A DNA stretch of 48,211 bases from Clostridiaceae bacterium (lineage in GTDB: Bacteria; Bacillota; Clostridia; Acetivibrionales; DULL01): contig DULL01000090.1 in assembly GCA_012840395.1 (NCBI GenBank), forward strand, positions 1-48,211, read 5' to 3'. The stretch's first letter is position 1; each line of letters begins with the position of its first letter. The notes beneath the pieces are model-generated. The model was not told the DNA's origin. It saw only the letters and a program-made list of their open reading frames with translations, and did not search any database. This document shows, one piece after another, positions 8,014 to 15,746 of this stretch. The translations under genes and the position numbers were made by a program.

Positions 8014-10029
8014 ATGGCATCTGGTTTTGGCAGTTATGAGATAGCCAGGTCCGGGCTTATTGCCAATGAGCGGGCTCTATATGTGACAGGGCATAATATT
8101 TCTAATGTCAATACTCCGGGTTATGTGCGGCAGCAGGCCGTGATGACTGAAAAAATAGGACCTGCTGTATATGGAAGAAACGGAGGAATATATAGATTAG
8201 GACTGGGCGCGGATATCCAGGAAATCAGGCAAATTCGCCATGCTTTTCTGGATAATATATACAGGCGGGAAATCATGGAACTTGGATATTGGGAGTCCAG
8301 AAATAAGACATTGTCCGATATACAGGCAATTCTTGGAGAGCCTATAGATGAAGGGCTTCAGAATGCTATGAACGAATTTTTTAATGCCTGGCATGAACTT
8401 TCAAAGGAACCAGAGAGCCTGACTGTAAGAGCCCTATTAGTACAAAAGGCTGAGAATCTTGTTCATCTGATAAATCATACGGGGGAGCAGTTAGACAGAC
8501 TCCAGAACAATATAAATACAGAGATAGTTTTACGGGTTGATGAAATAAATAATATAACCAGACAAATTGCTGAATTAAACATTAAAATAGCAAAGTACGA
8601 AAATGCCGGTGATAAAGCTAACGACTACCGGGATATGAGAAATAGCCTTATAGACAGGCTTTCAAAACTAATAAATGTTAATGTTGTGGAAACTCAGGAT
8701 GGCCAGGTTGATATTACCACAGGAGGATATTACCTTGTGCAAATGGGAACCAGCACCAGGATTCTTGCACAGCTTGACGGTTCAGGAGGCATTTTCCACA
8801 ATCTTGTTCTTGAAGGAAAAAATGTGCAACTTCCTGTTTCCGGAGGCATAATTAAGGGGCTTCTGGAATCCAGGGGAGAAGTGTCAGGAAAGAGAGGAAG
8901 TATTGAAAACGGAACGCCAAATGTAATGACCCATGTTACTTACATAATTGATGTATCAGATTCAGGAGGCGTTGACCTTGAGGAAGCAAAGGAAAAGATT
9001 ATCAAAGATATTCAAGAATTAAATATGGCCGGTCTTGACGTAAATGTTACTCTTATCACTACCAGTGGAAATGCAGTATTATCCAGAAAAACCTATGGGA
9101 AAGGCGAATATGACGGTTTTATCCAGGACCTTGGCCTGGTTACCGTACAAGCAGATGGAGCAACTGAAAATTTTGCAGCTGTATTCGGAGAGCTTAATAA
9201 TATTAATTTCAGAGATAGTGAAAATAAATATGCCGTAGTATTTACCAACAGCAGTATTGATTCTGCCCAATCAGACTCATATGGCAGTATTATTGATAAT
9301 ACTGGAATAAAAATTAATATAGTCACAAGCTCGGGAACAGGATGGGAAGACCTGGTGCATGATTCAGATGGAAGTATATATCCCCAGGATGTGGCAGAAG
9401 GAATTATCGGGACAGACATAAAGACTGATGTAAATAAAAAGATAGGCTTAATTGAAAATACAAATAGTATAATACCTGAACTGAAAAAACAGCTGAATGC
9501 TATTATAAATATAATGGCAAGGGAGATTAACAGTCTCCATAAAAAAGGAAAAACCATGAACGTACCTCCTCTCGACGGGCAGGATTTCTTTGTGGCAATT
9601 AACCCTGATTATCCTCTGGAAATGGGTAATATCAAGCTGAATGATAATCTTGTTGACTTAAATAATATTGCTGCTTCCTTTGACGGAGAAAGGGGAGACA
9701 ACACTATTGCCCTTGAAATTGCCAAATTGAAAGATAAACCTTTAATAGAGGACTTAACAGGTACTCTAAGCATCAGTGAATATTATCAGTCAATTATACT
9801 TAAGATAGGTATGTATGGCGCAGAGACTGAAAGAACTGTAAAGAACCAGTACACACTTGTCCAGTCAGCAGATGATGACAGGCAGTCTGTTGCAGGAGTA
9901 TCCCTTGATGAGGAAATGGCAAATATGCTGAAGTATAAGTACGGCTATAATGCGGCTTCTAAAGTCATTAATGTGATAGATCAGATGATAGACACTATTA
10001 TAACCCGTATGGGTATGGCAGGCAGGTGA
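8014..10029 (+). CDS. flgK: Flagellar hook-associated protein FlgK with VWA-like insertion
   Basis: FlgK forms the first junction ring between hook and filament. The N-terminus has the rod/hook signature 'ALYVTGHNISNVNTPGYVRQ' and the C-terminus ends with the matching 'GVSLDEEMANMLKYKYGYNA' segment. At 671 residues it is about 135 longer than its neighbour paralogue. The extra length is a block at about residues 303-470 that looks like a von Willebrand A domain: 'YIIDVSDSGG' gives a DxSxS metal motif at 313-317, followed by alternating helices and strands and a Thr in 'ADGATENFAAVF' near 380. The third metal position reads 'VVFTNSS' rather than TD. Outer FlgK domains are exposed on the filament, so an adhesive or ligand-binding role is possible. 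The insert assignment is inferred by pattern. Confidence 0.93.
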   Translation: MASGFGSYEIARSGLIANERALYVTGHNISNVNTPGYVRQQAVMTEKIGPAVYGRNGGIYRLGLGADIQEIRQIRHAFLDNIYRREIMELGYWESRNKTLSDIQAILGEPIDEGLQNAMNEFFNAWHELSKEPESLTVRALLVQKAENLVHLINHTGEQLDRLQNNINTEIVLRVDEINNITRQIAELNIKIAKYENAGDKANDYRDMRNSLIDRLSKLINVNVVETQDGQVDITTGGYYLVQMGTSTRILAQLDGSGGIFHNLVLEGKNVQLPVSGGIIKGLLESRGEVSGKRGSIENGTPNVMTHVTYIIDVSDSGGVDLEEAKEKIIKDIQELNMAGLDVNVTLITTSGNAVLSRKTYGKGEYDGFIQDLGLVTVQADGATENFAAVFGELNNINFRDSENKYAVVFTNSSIDSAQSDSYGSIIDNTGIKINIVTSSGTGWEDLVHDSDGSIYPQDVAEGIIGTDIKTDVNKKIGLIENTNSIIPELKKQLNAIINIMAREINSLHKKGKTMNVPPLDGQDFFVAINPDYPLEMGNIKLNDNLVDLNNIAASFDGERGDNTIALEIAKLKDKPLIEDLTGTLSISEYYQSIILKIGMYGAETERTVKNQYTLVQSADDDRQSVAGVSLDEEMANMLKYKYGYNAASKVINVIDQMIDTIITRMGMAGR

Positions 10030-10035
10030 TAGACT

Positions 10036-11646
10036 ATGGGAGGAGCATTTTTTGGTCTTAACGTAGCATTGAGGGGATTGTATTCCTCTCAGAGAAATCT
10101 AAATATCATAAACCATAATTTAAATAATGTGAATACACCAGGATATTCCAGACAGGTTGGGATACAGCAGGCTTCCTGCCCGCTACCTGGCTATAATGGA
10201 AAAGGAATGCTTGGCACAGGTTCAGAAGTGGTTTCTATAGACAGAATGAGAGATGAATACCTTGATTATAAGTATTGGAGTGAAATTGTTTCCTACGGAG
10301 AATGGGAAACTAAGAAAACTCTTTTGTCAGAAATGGAAGCAACTTTTAATGAACCTTCCGATAGTGGATTTACCACGGTTTTTAATGATTTCTACAATTC
10401 TCTTCAGGAACTTGCCAAAGACCCTGGAAGTCCATCGGTAAGGGCAATGGTAAAGCAGAAGGCCATAACTCTGGCAAAATACTTTAATAGTACTGCTAGT
10501 AATTTTGAGAAACTTCAGGCTGATATTAACTATAGAATCAGAGCCAAGGTGGAGGAGATTAATTCCTTAGCCAGTCAAATATGCCAGCTTAATAAACAGA
10601 TTTATACAGCCGAGTTGGATGGGAGCAAAGCAAATGATTTAAGGGACCAGAGGACTTTGCTTGTAGATAAGATGGCCAAAATAATCAACGTTGAGGCCAA
10701 TGAAGTAGTTGTAGGAAAGCTGGCTAACGGTGTTGAAGACAGAAGGTTTGTACTGACTATAGGCGGCAGGGCTATTGTTGACCATTATAATTTTGAAAAG
10801 CTTGCCCTTGTTCAAAGAGATGGAGATGCAAAGCTTAATAAAGAAGACATTGACAGCCTGTATGACATAATGTGGGAGAATGGAAACAGCCTGGATATTA
10901 AATCAGGGGAACTTAGAGGACTTCTTGATGTAAGGGATGGAAATGCAGGTAAACCTGGTTTGGATGGAGTGACAAAAACTCCTTCTTATAAAGGGATACC
11001 CTACTATCAGGAACAGTTAAGCAACTTTGTAAGAATATTTGCTAAAGCTTTCAATGAAGGAATAATTGCCGGAGAAAAATTAACGGGACATGCAGATGGC
11101 TATGGCCTTGATCCTGATGAAGAAGGTCCCCTTACCTCTGCAACAGGAATAAGATTTTTTACAATGATGAATGCTGAAGGTGAATATTTAAGCAGCGGAG
11201 ATTTTCTGGCTCTGGGAAATGATATTGATGAGATATACAGCAATATTACAGCTAAGAATTTTAGTATAAGCAAGGAAATACTGGAAGATTACAATGCAAT
11301 TGCTGCATCAGATAAAGAAGGGGAGACGGGCAATATTGTAGTTCTTAACACCTTAATTTCCATGAGGCACAATGTGCGTATGTTTACTGAAGGAGCTCCT
11401 GAAGATTTTATGAAATCTCTGATAACTGCCCTGGGAGTGGATTCCCAGCAGGCAGTCAGATATACAGAAAATATGAATGCTGTGTTGAATCAGATTACCA
11501 GCCAGCGTTCCTCTGTGTCTGGTGTTTCCATAGATGAAGAAATGGCCAATATGGTAAGGTTCCAACATACGTATAATGCTTCAGCCAGAATGATAACAAC
11601 AATTGCTGAACTGTACGATACCCTTATAAACATGCTGGGAGTGTGA
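10036..11646 (+). CDS. flgK: Flagellar hook-associated protein FlgK, second copy
   Basis: This 536-residue paralogue has a standard FlgK layout: N-terminal 'LNIINHNLNNVNTPGYSRQ', a coiled middle, and a C-terminal 'SGVSIDEEMANMVRFQHTYN' segment, without the VWA-like block of the preceding gene. It starts six bases after that gene, with GGTGATAG near the start. Two adjacent flgK genes may give a mixed junction ring or alternate rings; the sequence does not say which. Either one alone could be the essential hook-filament adaptor; the normal length makes this the likelier canonical form. Confidence 0.95.
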   Translation: MGGAFFGLNVALRGLYSSQRNLNIINHNLNNVNTPGYSRQVGIQQASCPLPGYNGKGMLGTGSEVVSIDRMRDEYLDYKYWSEIVSYGEWETKKTLLSEMEATFNEPSDSGFTTVFNDFYNSLQELAKDPGSPSVRAMVKQKAITLAKYFNSTASNFEKLQADINYRIRAKVEEINSLASQICQLNKQIYTAELDGSKANDLRDQRTLLVDKMAKIINVEANEVVVGKLANGVEDRRFVLTIGGRAIVDHYNFEKLALVQRDGDAKLNKEDIDSLYDIMWENGNSLDIKSGELRGLLDVRDGNAGKPGLDGVTKTPSYKGIPYYQEQLSNFVRIFAKAFNEGIIAGEKLTGHADGYGLDPDEEGPLTSATGIRFFTMMNAEGEYLSSGDFLALGNDIDEIYSNITAKNFSISKEILEDYNAIAASDKEGETGNIVVLNTLISMRHNVRMFTEGAPEDFMKSLITALGVDSQQAVRYTENMNAVLNQITSQRSSVSGVSIDEEMANMVRFQHTYNASARMITTIAELYDTLINMLGV

Positions 11647-11653
11647 TTATTAG

Positions 11654-12574
11654 ATGAGAATTACTAATAATATGCTGATAAATAATATGATAAATTACAT
11701 AAACAGCAACCTGGGAAGAATGGAAAAGCTTCAGAGACAAATGGCAACTGGAAAAAAAATATCAATGCCTTCCGATGACCCGGTAGCGGCTGCCAGAGCC
11801 TTGAAACTTCGGACAGATGTGGCTGAAATTGAACAGTATAAAAGAAATGTCAAGGACGCCCAATCCTGGCTGGATATTACCGAGAATACCCTTGCCAGTA
11901 TAGGTGAAGTCCTTCACAGGGCAAGGGAATTGACGGTACAGGGAGCAAACGGCATCCAGGAAGAAGAAGATGCCCGTAAGATAACTGCAGAAATAAAACA
12001 GCTGCGTACCCAATTAATACATTTGGGTAATACAACCTATGCCGGAAGATATATTTTTTCAGGATTCAAAACCGATAAGAAACTTATAGATGAGGAAACC
12101 GGAAAATTTGCCATAGATGTAAACAACAGTGAGATGATAAAGTATGAAATAGGTATTGGTGATGACATAAATATAAATGTCACGGGAGGAGATTTATTTA
12201 ATGCCGGTAAAAATGCGGTGGCAAATCCGTCTGCCGAAACCGGAGAACTTATCAGGACATTCGATGATTTGATTGCAGCCCTTGAAAGCAGGGATCAGGC
12301 AGCTATAGATAATTGTCTTGAACGGCTTGATGAAGGAATGAACAATGTTTTAAGAGTGAGGGCTGATGTGGGAGCCAGGCAAAACCGGCTGGAACTTACT
12401 GCTGCCAGGTTGGAAAATGATAATTTAAACTTTATTAAGCTGATGAGCGAAAATGAAGATATTGATCTGGTAGAAGTTTTAATAAATTTAAGAAGTGAGG
12501 AGAATGTCTACCAGGCATCTCTGGCAGGAGGAGCCAGAATTATTATGCCTACATTGGTGGATTTCCTCAGATAG
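11654..12574 (+). CDS. flgL: Flagellar hook-filament junction protein FlgL
   Basis: FlgL forms the second junction ring, between FlgK and the flagellin filament. The 306-residue protein has the flagellin-like N-terminus 'MRITNNMLINNMINYINSN' with 'MATGKKISMPSDDPVAAARA'. The C-terminal helix 'DLVEVLINLRSEENVYQASL' is also characteristic. It begins eight bases after the second flgK. Length and position match the family. Confidence 0.96.
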   Translation: MRITNNMLINNMINYINSNLGRMEKLQRQMATGKKISMPSDDPVAAARALKLRTDVAEIEQYKRNVKDAQSWLDITENTLASIGEVLHRARELTVQGANGIQEEEDARKITAEIKQLRTQLIHLGNTTYAGRYIFSGFKTDKKLIDEETGKFAIDVNNSEMIKYEIGIGDDININVTGGDLFNAGKNAVANPSAETGELIRTFDDLIAALESRDQAAIDNCLERLDEGMNNVLRVRADVGARQNRLELTAARLENDNLNFIKLMSENEDIDLVEVLINLRSEENVYQASLAGGARIIMPTLVDFLR

Positions 12575-12586
12575 GAGAGTATTGAT

Positions 12587-13033
12587 ATGAAGCTGGAAAC
12601 CAAATATTATGGTGTAGTGGATATAGAGGAAAAAAGTATCCTGAATTTTAATGAAGGTATTCCGGGCTTTGAAGATTATAAAAAGTATGTTTTATTGGGA
12701 GAGGATCAGGATGAAACGGTTTTCAAGTGGCTTCAGAGCGTTGAAAAACCTGATCTGGCTTTTGTGATTATAAATCCGTTTTATATCAAAAAAGACTATG
12801 AATTTGACCTTGAGGAGTCTGCTATTCAAGCTCTTGAAATTGAAAAACCGGAAGATGTAAAAGTCTATACAATAGTAGTTGTTCCTGAAGATGTCTCAAG
12901 AATAAGTGTAAATCTCAGAGCGCCTATTATTATTAATCAAAAGAATAATAAGGGTATGCAGGTCATCCTTGACAGAGAGGATTACAGTGTGCGACACTAT
13001 ATTTTAGAACTACTCCAATGTCAGAAACAATAG
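12587..13033 (+). CDS. fliW: Flagellar assembly factor FliW
   Basis: FliW binds cytoplasmic flagellin and, when flagellin is exported, binds and antagonises CsrA, releasing flagellin translation. The 148-residue protein shows the family pattern, with 'FNEGIPGFEDYKKYVLL' near residues 24-40 and 'INPFYIKKDYEFDL' near 62. GGAGAG precedes the ATG. It lies 12 bases after flgL and just before csrA, the standard fliW-csrA pair of Firmicutes. Confidence 0.96.
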   Translation: MKLETKYYGVVDIEEKSILNFNEGIPGFEDYKKYVLLGEDQDETVFKWLQSVEKPDLAFVIINPFYIKKDYEFDLEESAIQALEIEKPEDVKVYTIVVVPEDVSRISVNLRAPIIINQKNNKGMQVILDREDYSVRHYILELLQCQKQ

Positions 13034-13093
13034 GAAACGAAAGGCGTAAAAAACCTCGGACTTTTAGACGTCCTGGACAGGAGGCAATAAGTA

Positions 13094-13315
13094 ATGCTTG
13101 TCTTAACCAGAAAGAAAGATCAGTCCATAATAATAGGTGAAAATATAGAAATAACAATTATCGATATCCAGGGCGACCAGGTTCGGATAGGAATTAATGC
13201 TCCCAAGGATATATCGGTGCATAGAAAAGAAATTTTCTTTGAAATTCAGGAGGAGAACAGGAAAGCCGTTCAAATAAAACCTGAATCAATTCAAAAACTT
13301 TTAAAAAAACCTTGA
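13094..13315 (+). CDS. csrA: Translational regulator CsrA
   Basis: CsrA is a small dimeric RNA-binding protein that blocks ribosome binding at GGA-containing leaders. The 73-residue protein starts '[20 protein letters not shown]' and contains '[18 protein letters not shown]', including the RNA-contact 'VHR' region. AGGAGG lies ten bases before the ATG, and the sequence ACAGGAGG there could itself be a CsrA target, which would be autoregulation (inference). The flagellin gene with a candidate CsrA-bound leader follows directly, so the target lies next door. Confidence 0.97.
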   Translation: MLVLTRKKDQSIIIGENIEITIIDIQGDQVRIGINAPKDISVHRKEIFFEIQEENRKAVQIKPESIQKLLKKP

Positions 13316-13341
13316 TTTTCATAAAAAAACATAAATACATC

Positions 13342-13369
13342 TAAAGTTTTTATATGTAACTAACGATAA
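13342..13369 (+). promoter_or_regulatory. Sigma-28 promoter of the flagellin gene
   Basis: TAAA at 13342-13345 and AACGATAA at 13362-13369 are spaced by 16 bases, close to the flagellar sigma-28 pattern. A start near 13376 gives a leader of about 80 bases containing the CsrA elements. This also argues against translation beginning at the upstream in-frame GTG near 13375. Confidence 0.7.
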
Positions 13370-13411
13370 ATAAAGTGAGAGAAACCCCGGCCGGGATAAC
13401 TCAAATAAAAA

Positions 13412-13450
13412 AGGGGCAAGGATGCCCTGTAATAAAAAAACATGGAGGTA
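13412..13450 (+). promoter_or_regulatory. Candidate CsrA-binding leader of flagellin mRNA
   Basis: A short hairpin, GGGGC (13413-13417) with GCCCT (13424-13428), presents AAGGAT in its loop, matching the preferred GGA-in-loop CsrA site. About 20 bases on, ACATGGAGGT (13440-13449) contains a second GGA within the flagellin Shine-Dalgarno. The two-site arrangement parallels the hag leader of Bacillus subtilis, where CsrA bridges both sites and blocks translation. Binding here is inferred. Confidence 0.65.
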
Positions 13451-13455
13451 TTCAT

Positions 13456-15153
13456 ATGAGAATCAATCATAATATTGCAGCTCTTAACACTTATCGTCAA
13501 TTAAGCGTTAACAACACCAGTACTCAGAAATCAATAGAAAAACTTTCATCCGGTTTGCGTATCAACCGTGCAGGTGACGACGCAGCAGGTCTTGCTATCA
13601 GTGAAAAGATGAGAGCACAAATAAGAGGTCTTAATCAGGCAAGCAGGAATGCACAGGATGGAATTTCCCTCATTCAAACAGCAGAAGGTGCATTAAACGA
13701 AACCCACAGCATTCTCCAGAGAATGAGAGAACTTGCTGTACAGGCTGGCAACGATACTAACACAGCTGCTGACCGCAGTGAGATTCAAAAAGAAATCAAC
13801 CAGTTAACATCTGAAATTAATAGAATCGGTAATACTACTGAATTCAACACTCAGAAATTGCTTAACGGCGGAGCAGTTGGCAGAGCTGATGTAAGCGGTG
13901 CTACTCTTGAAGGTGGAATAGATCCTGATAGCGCAGTACAAGCTGTTTATGAAATTACTTTAAGTGGTTCTTTTGCTGCTGATGAGAAAATTAGTTTTAC
14001 TTTAGACGGGAAAGATATCACGGTGACAGCAGGGGCTGCTACAGCTGGTACTACATTTGCTGTAGGTGCCAGTCTGGATGAACAAACTACAGCATTAGCT
14101 ACAGCTGTTGGAAATGCATTAACTGCTGCAGGAATAGGTGGTGACTGGACTGTCGCTCAAAATGCCGGTAAAAATGGTATTACTATAACTGCTGTTGCCG
14201 GAGGAACTAAAGACGGTGAAAATGGAAATGGACTGTTATCTAATGTTACAGGAACATCAGCTTTACAAACTGTAAGTTCAGACCAAACTACACTAGGTAA
14301 AGATGAAGTTCAAGAACAAAAAGCATCCGGATTTATTGCATTTACCGATAACTTATTATCTGCCGGCACACAAATTGTAATTAGTGATGAAACATTCTTT
14401 TTATATGACAGCAGCAAAGGCCAGGTAGCGCCTAGTCAAGCAAATGTCACTGGAATCGATTTGGCAAATATTGATAGCACAGAAGCTTTAATTGATGCTA
14501 TAGTAGCTGAGAATGCTCAGGTTGATAATGTAGTCCTCAGCAAAACCAGCACTAATGTATTAACTATCACTGCAGATTCTGCAACTATAGGTACAGCAGG
14601 AAATGATATTGTATTATCTGTAACCGGGCCTGCCGGACAGCAGAATAAATACACCGCTGATTTCCAGATTGGTGCTAATAAAGGACAAAGCATGAGCATT
14701 GAAATTGCTGATATGCGTGCATATGCTCTTGGAATTAGCAGTCTTGCTGGTACTTCCAATACTGTTACTATTGATGGCGTTGAGTACGAGGTAGCATGGA
14801 CTTCAGATAAAGGAGTAACCAACGGAACAAATAATGTTGCCGTTGAATCTGCATTAAGTGTTGAAACGGCTGATGATGCATCAAAAGCAGTTGAAGTTCT
14901 TGATGCAGCTCTGGCTAAAGTATCAGCAGAACGCTCCAAGCTGGGTGCTTACCAGAACCGTCTTGAACACACTATTAACAATCTGGGAACATCCGCTGAA
15001 AACCTGACAGCTGCTGAATCACGTATCCGTGATGTTGATATGGCAAGTGAAATGATGGAATTCACCAAGATGAACATCCTCAGCCAGGCAGCTCAGGCTA
15101 TGCTTGCTCAGGCTAACCAGCAGCCTCAGGGAGTTCTCCAACTGTTGAGGTAA
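13456..15153 (+). CDS. Flagellin with long variable centre
   Basis: This is the filament subunit. The N-terminal 'MRINHNIAALNTYRQL' with 'IEKLSSGLRINRAGDDAAGL' and the C-terminal 'DVDMASEMMEFTKMNIL' ending in 'QPQGVLQLLR' are the conserved D0/D1 domains. At 565 residues it is about twice the size of Bacillus Hag. The extra length lies at roughly residues 140-450 and is rich in Ala, Thr, Gly and Val, as expected for surface-exposed D2/D3 domains. The start is ATG at 13456 with GGAGG upstream; a longer in-frame reading would lie over the leader. It is read from its own sigma-28 promoter and ends at a strong terminator. Confidence 0.97.
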   Translation: MRINHNIAALNTYRQLSVNNTSTQKSIEKLSSGLRINRAGDDAAGLAISEKMRAQIRGLNQASRNAQDGISLIQTAEGALNETHSILQRMRELAVQAGNDTNTAADRSEIQKEINQLTSEINRIGNTTEFNTQKLLNGGAVGRADVSGATLEGGIDPDSAVQAVYEITLSGSFAADEKISFTLDGKDITVTAGAATAGTTFAVGASLDEQTTALATAVGNALTAAGIGGDWTVAQNAGKNGITITAVAGGTKDGENGNGLLSNVTGTSALQTVSSDQTTLGKDEVQEQKASGFIAFTDNLLSAGTQIVISDETFFLYDSSKGQVAPSQANVTGIDLANIDSTEALIDAIVAENAQVDNVVLSKTSTNVLTITADSATIGTAGNDIVLSVTGPAGQQNKYTADFQIGANKGQSMSIEIADMRAYALGISSLAGTSNTVTIDGVEYEVAWTSDKGVTNGTNNVAVESALSVETADDASKAVEVLDAALAKVSAERSKLGAYQNRLEHTINNLGTSAENLTAAESRIRDVDMASEMMEFTKMNILSQAAQAMLAQANQQPQGVLQLLR

Positions 15154-15251
15154 TATAAAATTAGAAAACTTATAAAAACAACCCTAATATTATTATCCTA
15201 TTATTACAATCAAACAATGACTTATCCTCAGATGTAGAATGCAGGGAGACA

Positions 15252-15288
15252 GTAAAAAGCCGGAAGAAAAAATCTTCCGGCTTTTTAC
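15252..15288 (+). terminator. Strong intrinsic terminator after flagellin
   Basis: A perfect 16-base-pair stem, 15252-15267 with 15273-15288, closes a five-base loop of A. Each arm carries a run of five A or T, so the structure can end transcription in both directions. It lies about 100 bases after the flagellin stop codon and before the flaG promoter. Confidence 0.95.
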
Positions 15289-15296
15289 GATTTGTC

Positions 15297-15324
15297 TAAA
15301 TTTTTAATTAGTATTTTCCGATAT
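15297..15324 (+). promoter_or_regulatory. Sigma-28 promoter of flaG-fliD-fliS
   Basis: TAAA at 15297-15300 and TCCGATAT at 15317-15324 with 16 bases between them match the flagellar sigma-28 consensus almost completely. The start near 15331 gives a leader of about 28 bases to flaG. It is the best such site in the window and follows the flagellin terminator directly. Confidence 0.82.
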
Positions 15325-15358
15325 AATCCACAAGAAGACAATCACGGAGGGATTATAT

Positions 15359-15739
15359 ATGAGAGTCGAAAGCACGGATGCTTTAAGTATGAATTTAGAC
15401 AGACTCGTAAATAATTCTGGAACTGCGAATGAAAGAAAACAAATAGAAGATACCATGTTGCAGAATAAGAAAATATCACAAATGACAGAGTTTGATAAGC
15501 AGAATCTTCCCATAGGAGAAAAGGTCCTTATCAGCGCAATTGAAAAAGCGAACAAAGCTTTAACCGGCTCAACAAGATATTTTGAGAGATCTGTGCATGA
15601 AAAGACCAAAGATATTATAGTCAAAGTTATTGACTCTGAAACAGATGAGGTGGTACGGGAAATACCACCGGAAAAAATTCTTGACCTTGTATCGAGGTTG
15701 TTGGAACTGGCTGGACTCATTGTAGACGAAAGAAGGTGA
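15359..15739 (+). CDS. flaG: FlaG family flagellar protein
   Basis: FlaG proteins are small late flagellar proteins encoded next to fliD and linked to filament length; their exact action is not established. The 126-residue protein has a polar N-terminal half and the conserved C-terminal core 'IIVKVIDSETDEVVREIPPE', followed by a short helix. GGAGGG precedes the ATG. fliD begins seven bases after its stop, so the two share a transcript from the sigma-28 promoter at 15297-15324. Confidence 0.92.
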   Translation: MRVESTDALSMNLDRLVNNSGTANERKQIEDTMLQNKKISQMTEFDKQNLPIGEKVLISAIEKANKALTGSTRYFERSVHEKTKDIIVKVIDSETDEVVREIPPEKILDLVSRLLELAGLIVDERR

Positions 15740-15746
15740 TGCTGTC

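Noticed and set aside
9093-9557. Long open frame on the minus strand within flgK
   Set aside because: It lies wholly inside a well-supported gene, has hydrophobic low-information sequence and no ribosome site.
13040-13093. Hairpin CCTGGACAGG before csrA as a CsrA autoregulatory loop
   Set aside because: The loop would have only two bases, so that exact stem cannot form; only the GGA in the ribosome site remains suggestive.
13375-13455. Longer N-terminus for flagellin starting at GTG 13375
   Set aside because: It would be translated from the CsrA leader, lacks a ribosome site and lies at the sigma-28 start point; flagellins begin MRINHN, at 13456.
14517-14939. 140-codon minus-strand frame within flagellin
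   Set aside because: It is a reverse-frame shadow of the Ala/Thr/Val-rich flagellin centre with no start signal.
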